Assembly: GCA_021797225.1 (NCBI GenBank)
Contig: JAKAAE010000117.1
Coordinates: 1 to 5,139 of the forward strand
From: Thermoplasmata archaeon
GTDB lineage: Archaea; Thermoplasmatota; Thermoplasmata; Thermoplasmatales; Thermoplasmataceae
DNA length: 5,139 bases
Reading direction: 5' to 3'
Every line of letters begins with the position of its first letter. The first letter of the stretch is position 1. This document shows positions 1 through 4,922 of the stretch, piece by piece. The position numbers and the translations under genes are program-made. The notes under the pieces were generated by a model. That model did not search any database and was not told where the DNA came from. It saw only the letters and a program-made list of their open reading frames with translations.

Positions 1-52
1 ATTCTGATATTTCATTTGCCGGTTTTTTCAGTATCTTCTTCACTGTTTTCAT
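1..52 (-). CDS. 5' end of an unidentified gene, cut by the window edge
   Basis: An ATG at 52-50 on the minus strand opens a frame of 17 codons (MKTVKKILKKPANEISE) that stays open to the left edge. The peptide is lysine-rich and too short to assign to a family. The start is supported by two things seen in the sequence: an in-frame TAA lies a few codons upstream, and a TATA-like box (76-82) is centred about 27 bases before the ATG, as at the other gene starts here. That spacing implies a leaderless transcript. It has the same direction as the broken transporter upstream but carries its own promoter in the 197-base gap, so it is probably a separate transcription unit. Function unknown. Confidence 0.5.
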   Translation of the reverse strand, partial: MKTVKKILKKPANEISE

Positions 53-75
53 AATAATTGAAAATTAAATCATTC

Positions 76-82
76 TATAAAT
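76..82 (-). promoter_or_regulatory. TATA-like box for the gene at 52..1
   Basis: On the minus strand the sequence reads ATTTATA, centred about 27 bases before the ATG at 52. In archaea with leaderless mRNAs the TATA box sits about 25-27 bases before the first base of the start codon, so position and composition agree. The region is very AT-rich, so chance matches are common; the shared spacing across several genes of this window is the main support. Confidence 0.45.
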
Positions 83-120
83 ATGACATGGTAGGACAAA
101 GATTAAGTATTGGAAACTGG

Positions 121-142
121 TAAGATACTAAATAATATCTTA
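121..142. repeat. Inverted repeat with 7-bp arms (possible hairpin)
   Basis: TAAGATA at 121-127 is matched by its exact reverse complement TATCTTA at 136-142, with an 8-base AT-rich loop. It lies between the leftmost gene and the broken transporter, upstream of the TATA box at 76-82 in the minus direction. It may be a weak hairpin in the transporter's 3' region or an operator for the leftmost gene. With so few G and C bases a chance origin is possible. Confidence 0.35.
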
Positions 143-210
143 TTCCTTATTTATATAATTATCTAAATGTATAATGAAGGGTGTAACAAAAATGTAGTAG
201 ATAAGTGATA

Positions 211-240
211 AATGAAATAATAAAATTTTTATTTTCAATT
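211..240 (-). terminator. Possible terminator of the transporter locus
   Basis: Just past the transporter stop (252-250), the minus strand runs into a T-rich stretch with a near-palindrome: AATAAAA at 219-225 and its reverse complement TTTTATT at 227-233. Archaeal transcription commonly ends at oligo-T tracts, so this is a reasonable stop point for the minus-strand transcript. The palindrome's loop is too tight for a full stem, so the T-rich stretch is the better evidence. Confidence 0.3.
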
Positions 241-249
241 AACATATTT

Positions 250-1667
250 TTACTCTTCAGTAGAGAGTGTTGAAGTTTCTACTGGTTTATTTTCTTCTAT
301 ATTTTCGGTATATATTTCCGGTGTTAACCTTGTACCTTTTGGTTCAGGGCCTATATACTGACCTATACCCACTATTACGGCACCTATCATCAACAGTACT
401 GCAGTTGAAAACCATATATTTGTGGGTGTATCTATTGATGAAAACAAATACTGGTGCATCAACGGCACATATATGGAAAACCAACCACCTATGAATATTC
501 CAGAAGAATAGCCAAAGCCGACTCCAGAGGACCTCATGGACGTTTTGAATCTCTCTGACAGGTATACAGGAACTATGCCCCATGGTGCCTGTGTTATGAA
601 GCCTGCAGTTAGGACAGATATATATGTTAACATCACATTTCCAGTCTTTGCACCGTAAAATATTCCGTAAAATGCCGGAACCGCAAGTATCAATGTCAGT
701 ATTGACCAGATTAATAGTAATCTTCTTCTTCCCACCTTCTGGGAAAGTGCACCGAAAAATATTGCCCCTATGAACGCAGAAACCAAGGAATAAGTATATA
801 TTGTTGTCGCACTTCCAAATGATAGAATGCTCGGCTTTGATTCAAGTATTGTTGGAACAAAAGCAAATAATGAATATGCAAAGAAAAACATACCGGTCAT
901 AAATATCATAACCTGAAAGAAATCTTTTCTATATTCTTTCCTGAAAAGGTCTGTAAGTGGAGTTTTTCTTATTTTTTTCTCTTTTTTAAGATTATTAAAT
1001 GCCGGTGTATCATTCATTGTTAATCTTACAACTAATGCTATGAAAACTGGTATCAATGTTGTTAAAAATAAATACCTTCAGGCATATGCTTTTATTGCTG
1101 CTATACCAAAATAACCTGTAAATATGGCAACAATTGCTGCAGCTAATAATGCACCAAATGAAAATCCTCCCTGAACTACGCCGCTTATCAATCCTCTAAA
1201 CCTCAGCGGTGTCCACTCCATGACGAAGGGATGGCCTGCAGCATATTCCCCACCGGCAAAAGTTCCGACTCCCATTCTTATTATAACAAACAAAACAAAT
1301 GCAAATATACCTACACTTGCATATGTCGGCAATGCCGATGTTAATGTACTGACAATTCCCAATCCCAGTATTGTTATAATAAGATCCTTTTTCCTGCCTA
1401 TTTTATCGCCCATGTTACCAAAATTGCCGATCCCAGCGGCCTGAAAATAATTGTCAACGAATATGCGAATATAATCGTAAATGTCCCAAGCAGTGCAGTC
1501 GATGGTGGCAGCAAAACATATGCCAGTATCGGTGCAGTTGTTAGTATCATTGTCAAATCAAACGCATCAAGCAAAAATCCAAAAAACTGTGATGTAGTTG
1601 CCTTTGCAGATTCAGCTCCAAAATGTTCTACTCTACCTGTCAAGGCCTGTTTTTCATTAACATCCAT
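250..1667 (-). pseudogene. MFS metabolite:H+ symporter, broken by a frameshift and a premature TGA
   Basis: Three consecutive minus-strand pieces (1667 to about 1421, about 1420 to 1081, 1077 to 250) join into one 472-codon protein, a normal length for a 12-helix major facilitator symporter of the inner membrane. Seen in the joined sequence: the TM1 motif DAFDLT near residue 34, the loop 2-3 signature [11 protein letters not shown] at about residues 84-94, the GGEYAAG and RFRGLISG segments of helices 4-5, and a second loop signature (SQKVGRRR) in the C-terminal half. This pattern resembles the sialate/lactate and metabolite:H+ symporter subfamilies; the substrate cannot be told. Lesion 1: a T run at 1423-1420 has four bases where five would keep frame (SAI-FGN), so the unshifted frame ends at a TAG after [16 protein letters not shown]. 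Lesion 2: an in-frame TGA at 1080-1078 between AYA and [10 protein letters not shown], where relatives usually have Trp. The C-terminal tail is acidic ([18 protein letters not shown]). The start at 1667 is chosen because a TATA-like box lies about 26 bases upstream. The intact remainder suggests very recent decay or, for lesion 1, a sequencing error. Confidence 0.85.
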
Positions 1668-1679
1668 AGAAATGGATAC

Positions 1680-1721
1680 AATTGTTATATTTAAATATAT
1701 CCATAATCATATATAACAATT
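1680..1721. repeat. Perfect 11-bp inverted repeat around the MFS promoter (candidate operator)
   Basis: AATTGTTATAT at 1680-1690 and its exact reverse complement ATATAACAATT at 1711-1721 are separated by 20 bases. Arm centres are 31 bp apart, close to three helical turns, so two bound proteins would sit on the same DNA face. The left arm overlaps the edge of the transporter TATA box and the segment between it and the start; the right arm lies upstream, in or just beyond the BRE region. That arrangement suits a repressor or dual-site regulator. The regulator is not identified. The region is AT-rich, but an 11-bp exact match including two G/C positions is well above the background repeats seen here. 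Confidence 0.5.
1687..1698 (-). promoter_or_regulatory. TATA-like box of the MFS transporter
   Basis: ATATTTAAATAT, a perfect palindrome, is centred about 26 bases before the ATG at 1667. This is the spacing expected for a leaderless archaeal mRNA, and no Shine-Dalgarno sequence precedes the ATG. It overlaps the proximal arm of an 11-bp inverted repeat (1680-1721), so binding of a regulator there would compete with TBP. Confidence 0.55.
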
Positions 1722-1770
1722 CCATACAACATAACTTTTTTATATGTATTATAGTAACTATTTTTGAAAT

Positions 1771-1780
1771 GTTTATATAG
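1771..1780 (+). promoter_or_regulatory. Possible distal plus-strand promoter
   Basis: TTTATATA at 1772-1779 is a strong archaeal TATA match and is preceded by the purine-containing GAAAT, which could act as a BRE. A transcript would begin near 1800, giving either a leader of about 90 bases for the nuclease-like gene or a short RNA. No open frame of note follows before 1893. It is secondary to the proximal box at 1864-1871. Confidence 0.3.
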
Positions 1781-1863
1781 TAGATGTTAACACATCGAAA
1801 TTTAATACTAAGTAGAATAGATTTTTCGCGTTTATCCGCTCTTTAAGATTTCTATAGACAAAA

Positions 1864-1871
1864 TTTATTTA
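1864..1871 (+). promoter_or_regulatory. Proximal TATA-like box of the Cas4-like gene
   Basis: TTTATTTA is centred about 25 bases before the ATG at 1893, matching the leaderless spacing seen at the other starts. No ribosome binding site lies between it and the ATG. An in-frame TGA at 1881-1883 rules out a start further upstream, so box and stop together fix the start. Confidence 0.5.
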
Positions 1872-1892
1872 ACCAGATTATGATATATAAAT

Positions 1893-3287
1893 ATGTCATT
1901 TTTACAGGATATAAAATCATCAATTATAAGTGAGGAGGATGATACCTATATTTCTAAAATACTGGAAGATAGAATAAAAATAAAAAGCTTTACAGCTCCT
2001 GATTATCTATATGTAACTGATTTGATAAACCCGGTGCATTCATACTTTTCCAGGCAATATCCGGATATTGCCATACCTGAAAGCCTGAATTCAAGAATGA
2101 AGTACGGGGAAGAAGTGCACTTTCTGGCCAGGCAGTGGTTTGAACGTATAACTGGATTTTCAGGTTCTGAAATTATTCTTACTGCAACACAGATGGGTTT
2201 GAATGTTGTTGGCAGGGCTGATTTCATGATTTATGATTCAATTGTAGAATTTAAAACTAAAAATGTTGACAGAGTAAGCATTGAAAATTTATACAGCATT
2301 TACCGTTCGGATCTAGAGCAGTTGCTTTTCTATGCAGCAATGAATCGAAATTTTACGCAGGATAATTTCCTTGTATTTTTTACCGAAGGCAAATTCCACG
2401 TTTACCGTATATCCATTAAAGACCTTGGTGCAATAGAAAATGAAATGGTATTCAGATTTTCACTAATAAAAAGAGGAATAGAGAACGGAGATATAAGTGA
2501 TTTTCCCAGATGTTCATACTTCGGATATGGGTGCCAGTTTTCCGAGGCTGGCGTTTGTATGTGTCATTCATTGCGGCCGGTAGAATCCTCATGGGCAAGA
2601 AATGTGGCAACCATTGTTGAGGATAATGAAATGGAATCTCTTCTTTCATCCATATATGCAGGAGATACAGTGAATTTAGACCTGAGATTTTATGATCTTA
2701 TCTACCCGAGAAAGTATTACCATAAAATCATCGGAGATTCCAGGCATTCTGATACCGGTGCATCTATACCCTCCTCATACTATGAAAAAAACAATATTAA
2801 ATTCTTTATGATAGATTCCATAAACGGATCAGCACTCAGCGCAAGCGGGAGTGAGATTTCTGAAATAAACAAGATTTCAAAGCTTCCGCTTTACGGGGAT
2901 GACAAGTATATTATTAAAAATATGTATGATGAAAATTCCATAGTTCCCTATTTGCTCAAAATTAACAATTCTATCTATCCCGGCAGATTACCTGATACAT
3001 ACTATTCAGAGTTGGCAATAATGTGTGCAAGGAGAAATAGGAGGGAGGGAGTTTTAATAATAGTGTATCCCAGGCTCGGCAATATTGTTGTTGCAAGAGA
3101 TATTTATTTTGACACAGATAAAATTATAAACATTTGCAATAGAGCTATTTCGGAAATAAGAGAGGCAGTTGCAACGAGGAATCCGGATAATCTAGACCTT
3201 TGCCCAGAATTCGCAATAAAATCCTGCGATTTTTCACTTTGCAGCTGTAAAAAAGAAATAATCAAGGGACGTGAAAAAAATCAGTAA
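1893..3287 (+). CDS. Tandem Cas4-like PD-(D/E)XK nuclease-family protein, second copy degenerate
   Basis: A 464-residue soluble protein with no signal peptide or membrane segment. Residues about 36-224 carry the Cas4/RecB-type nuclease pattern: a VTDL..P..SYF entry motif (41-52), H76 in GEEVH, D110 in GRAD, E119-F-K121, and Q143xxxY147. Cysteines C207, C214, C222 and C224 follow. In known Cas4 and AddB-type proteins these residues bind metal and cut DNA, and the C-terminal cysteines hold an iron-sulfur cluster with one N-terminal cysteine; here that N-terminal cysteine is absent. Residues about 264-452 repeat the layout: DLIYPRKYY (268-276), SIVPYLLK (349-356) matching SIVEFKTK, a SEL.IMCA helix (372-379) matching EQLLFYAA, and C437, C445, C450 and C452. 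The second copy has P352 and L354 where E119 and K121 should be, and E373 for Q143, so it is probably inactive. Family Cas4 proteins are usually about 180-220 residues, so this is double length. It diverges from the transporter and converges on fixX with 2 bp between stops. No cas1, cas2 or CRISPR array is present. Nuclease fold: fairly sure; duplication: inferred from motif order; cellular role: unknown. Confidence 0.75.
   Translation: MSFLQDIKSSIISEEDDTYISKILEDRIKIKSFTAPDYLYVTDLINPVHSYFSRQYPDIAIPESLNSRMKYGEEVHFLARQWFERITGFSGSEIILTATQMGLNVVGRADFMIYDSIVEFKTKNVDRVSIENLYSIYRSDLEQLLFYAAMNRNFTQDNFLVFFTEGKFHVYRISIKDLGAIENEMVFRFSLIKRGIENGDISDFPRCSYFGYGCQFSEAGVCMCHSLRPVESSWARNVATIVEDNEMESLLSSIYAGDTVNLDLRFYDLIYPRKYYHKIIGDSRHSDTGASIPSSYYEKNNIKFFMIDSINGSALSASGSEISEINKISKLPLYGDDKYIIKNMYDENSIVPYLLKINNSIYPGRLPDTYYSELAIMCARRNRREGVLIIVYPRLGNIVVARDIYFDTDKIINICNRAISEIREAVATRNPDNLDLCPEFAIKSCDFSLCSCKKEIIKGREKNQ
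3249..3280 (-). terminator. Oligo-T terminator of fixCX, inside the convergent gene
   Basis: On the minus strand, a run of seven T (3280-3274) begins 9 bases after the fixX stop codon, and a run of six T (3254-3249) follows. Oligo-T tracts without a hairpin are the usual archaeal termination signal. Both lie within the last codons of the nuclease-like gene, where they read as lysine codons (CKKE, GREKNQ), so the fixCX transcript should overlap that mRNA in antisense by at least 10-40 bases. Confidence 0.45.
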
Positions 3288-3289
3288 GG

Positions 3290-3556
3290 TTATCCGTAGA
3301 TATAGCTTACCCCCTTTTCAGGATATTTAAAGTCAAGCGCACCGAACGGGCATGCATAGAGTGCAGCACCACATTCCAGGCATCTTTCATAATGAACTGT
3401 TATTCCATTCTCCTTATCATCTTCATATGTACCTGCCGGGCATACTTTTATGCATGGTTTATCTATACATGTTTTGCATATATCTGTATTTACAGTTATA
3501 TGGCTTGTATTACCAACCTCATTTTTATTCAATCCTAACCTTTTAATTAGCTCCAT
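3290..3556 (-). CDS. fixX: FixX-like ferredoxin, partner of FixC
   Basis: An 88-residue ferredoxin-like protein of normal FixX length. It should carry an iron-sulfur cluster that, with FixC, passes electrons from electron transfer flavoprotein to quinone; in animal ETF-QO the two are fused in one chain. Seen: C27xxC30xxxxC35xxxC39-P40 followed by AGTY, matching the CPAG(L/V)Y motif of FixX and ETF-QO; then C59xxC62-G-A-A-L-Y-A-C69-P70; and the FixX-type ending PEKGVSYIYG, like the YPRG.FGV.F.YG end of bacterial FixX. The second motif has Ala65 where many relatives have the third cysteine (CLECGTC). C69 or a first-motif cysteine may complete a cluster. The ATG (3556-3554) overlaps the fixC stop as TAATG, so translation is probably coupled, and no separate promoter is needed. 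Confidence 0.85.
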   Translation of the reverse strand: MELIKRLGLNKNEVGNTSHITVNTDICKTCIDKPCIKVCPAGTYEDDKENGITVHYERCLECGAALYACPFGALDFKYPEKGVSYIYG

Positions 3557-4821
3557 TATATCACCTTTAACATATCTTCTATAAGTGTATAATATCCGAT
3601 GCCGTTCTTTTTAACCTCATCACGCATAACATCTTTTATGTTCTCTCTGGGATTATCCGTAACAGAAAACATTCTTTCCATTATACCAGCCATCATTTTT
3701 GGATAGGCATCAAAAGTTCTTTCATTGCCGAACAGCGTTGATATTCTTGAGGCGGCCTTCATATCCTTCAGTATGAAGCTATCCTCCAGCATCTGTTCAT
3801 AGATGAATGTGTCCCTATAATCACCGGAATCGAATATTTTTTTCGCCGCCTCGCCTGCCAGCATGCCCGATTCTATTGCATTATCCATGCCACGAATGGT
3901 AAACCCATCATTGATCAGAAATCCAGCAGCATCACCCGTGACCATTAAATTGTCCGCATATCTGGGAGGTAAGCTGTCAAACCGGTAAAATGGTATTAAA
4001 TGTGCAGAATATTCAAGTAGTTTTCCTTCTATTCCAAGTTTTTCTCTGAAATCTTCTATTATCTCAAAGGCCTTATCCTCATGCTTTTCCAGGGAGTCCA
4101 GCTTCAGTGTGAGTCCTATGGATGTAGTTTCCTTATTTGTGTATGAGAAACCACCGCCCTTTATATCCTCAGAAAGCCCGAGAATGGTTCTTGCCTCACC
4201 GTAAGTATTTTCAGTTTTTTTGTCTATTATTTCCTTTACACCTACCATGAACTGTTTCGGCATAAAATCCGGGTTATTTTCAAGTTTTTCAACGGGCTGC
4301 ATTGAAAACTTTTTTTCCTTTACAAGCCCAAGATATCTGGATGCAAAGGCTGCTGCCCCATCGCTTTCTATTAGGAGCGGTGTTCTTATATCCCCCCTAT
4401 CGCTTCTTAAAACCAGGCCACCATCTTCCCGGTCAATTCCCCTGACCAATGTGGAATATGATATTGGAATGCCTATATTTTCAGCTTCTGACGCAAACCA
4501 CGCATCAAATTTTGATCTGAGTATGGAATAACTGTTCTCTGTCTCTTTATTTTCAAATGAAAAACTTATTTTCTTTTCTTTTGTGTAAATTTCAAACGTT
4601 TCTTTCTTTATGGGAAGTTCCAGAGGAGCATCCTTGAATCTATTCCCCAGTAGTTTTTCAAGAGAATGAATATACATTCTGCCGCCGGAAACATTCTTTG
4701 ATCCGGAGCGTTCACCACGCTCCAGAACTATAACTGAAAGTCCCTTATTAGCAGCAGTAATTGCTGCTGAAATTCCGGCGAGGCCTCCGCCCATTATTGC
4801 AATGTCAACATCATAATCCAT
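3556..4821 (-). CDS. fixC: FixC-like ETF-quinone oxidoreductase flavoprotein
   Basis: A 421-residue FAD protein of the FixC/ETF-QO (geranylgeranyl reductase-related) family, close to the usual 420-435 residues. It is expected to accept electrons from electron transfer flavoprotein and, with FixX, reduce membrane quinone, as in acyl-CoA or amino acid oxidation. Seen: an N-terminal dinucleotide-binding fold with GGGLAG (11-16) and acidic E34 ending strand 2; the FixC-typical K-N-V-S-G-G-R segment (42-48); R102..DAWF (106-109); SDGAAAFASRYLGL (153-166); and the second FAD motif TGDAAGF (295-301) followed by DGFTIRGMDNAIESG (305-319). A hydrophobic PFYRFDSLP stretch at 277-285 precedes that motif. 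The start at 4821 follows an in-frame TGA (4836-4834 on the minus strand), and a TATA-like box lies about 20-25 bases upstream, so the mRNA is probably leaderless. It overlaps fixX by one base. The fixA and fixB genes are not in the window. The alternative, a geranylgeranyl reductase, is unlikely given the adjacent fixX. Confidence 0.88.
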   Translation of the reverse strand: MDYDVDIAIMGGGLAGISAAITAANKGLSVIVLERGERSGSKNVSGGRMYIHSLEKLLGNRFKDAPLELPIKKETFEIYTKEKKISFSFENKETENSYSILRSKFDAWFASEAENIGIPISYSTLVRGIDREDGGLVLRSDRGDIRTPLLIESDGAAAFASRYLGLVKEKKFSMQPVEKLENNPDFMPKQFMVGVKEIIDKKTENTYGEARTILGLSEDIKGGGFSYTNKETTSIGLTLKLDSLEKHEDKAFEIIEDFREKLGIEGKLLEYSAHLIPFYRFDSLPPRYADNLMVTGDAAGFLINDGFTIRGMDNAIESGMLAGEAAKKIFDSGDYRDTFIYEQMLEDSFILKDMKAASRISTLFGNERTFDAYPKMMAGIMERMFSVTDNPRENIKDVMRDEVKKNGIGYYTLIEDMLKVI

Positions 4822-4835
4822 TATAACATATAATC

Positions 4836-4850
4836 AATATATTTAATAAT
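4836..4850 (-). promoter_or_regulatory. fixC: TATA-like box of the fixCX operon
   Basis: The minus strand reads ATTATTAAATATATT here, ending 15 bases before the ATG at 4821 and centred 20-25 bases upstream. This is the leaderless spacing seen elsewhere in the window, and no Shine-Dalgarno sequence is present. The direct repeats at 4846-4896 abut its upstream edge, where a BRE or activator site would be. Confidence 0.45.
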
Positions 4851-4896
4851 TTTTTGCCTGAGTAGTTAACCTTTATTTCATAATTTGCCTGAAGTA
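4846..4896. repeat. Direct repeat upstream of fixC (candidate regulator site)
   Basis: TTTGCCTGA occurs at 4853-4861 and again at 4884-4892, exactly 31 bp apart, about three helical turns. The similarity extends on both sides as ATAAT-(T)n-GCCTGA-(A)-GTA, covering 4846-4864 and 4880-4896, with 5 T in one copy and 2 in the other. The near copy touches the fixC TATA box. In an AT-rich intergenic segment the shared GC-containing core stands out, so a regulator binding two phased sites is plausible. Identity of the regulator is unknown. Confidence 0.45.
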
Positions 4897-4900
4897 AATT

Positions 4901-4913
4901 ACAGATTCTCTGT
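4901..4913. repeat. Short inverted repeat after the right-hand gene
   Basis: ACAGA and TCTGT flank a 3-base TTC loop. It lies 10 bases past the stop of the gene at 4923 in the transcription direction and could be a small 3' hairpin, but no oligo-T tract follows directly, and the stem is only 5 bp. Confidence 0.25.
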
Positions 4914-4922
4914 ATTATAATA

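Noticed and set aside
267..583. Open frames of 75-79 codons overlapping the transporter's C-terminal part
   Set aside because: Both are alternative-frame readings of a well-supported transporter sequence and have no independent support.
1078..1080. TGA read as Trp or selenocysteine inside the transporter
   Set aside because: Trp is encoded by TGG in the neighbouring genes, there is no other in-frame TGA, no hairpin typical of Sec insertion was noticed, and the same gene has an independent frameshift. A nonsense mutation is simpler.
1411..1430. Programmed -1 frameshift joining the first two transporter pieces
   Set aside because: A -1 slip would restore the frame, but the site does not fit the X-XXY-YYZ slippery pattern, and the downstream TGA would still end translation.
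250..1667. Three separate small membrane-protein genes in a row
   Set aside because: The pieces join exactly into one 12-helix symporter with motifs in order; the middle piece starts inside the conserved loop motif and the third has only an internal TTG as a start.
1668..1892. tRNA or other structured RNA in the divergent intergenic region
   Set aside because: The segment is too AT-rich and lacks the cloverleaf landmarks of a tRNA; only promoter-like elements and the inverted repeat are supported.
4220..4531. Plus-strand open frame of 103 codons
   Set aside because: It lies wholly within fixC on the opposite strand, has no promoter or family signal, and is a shadow of the coding frame.
3556..4821. 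Geranylgeranyl reductase in place of FixC
   Set aside because: The two families share the FAD fold, but the gene is translationally coupled to a FixX-type ferredoxin and has the FixC-like KNVSGGR and DGFTIRGMDNAIESG segments.
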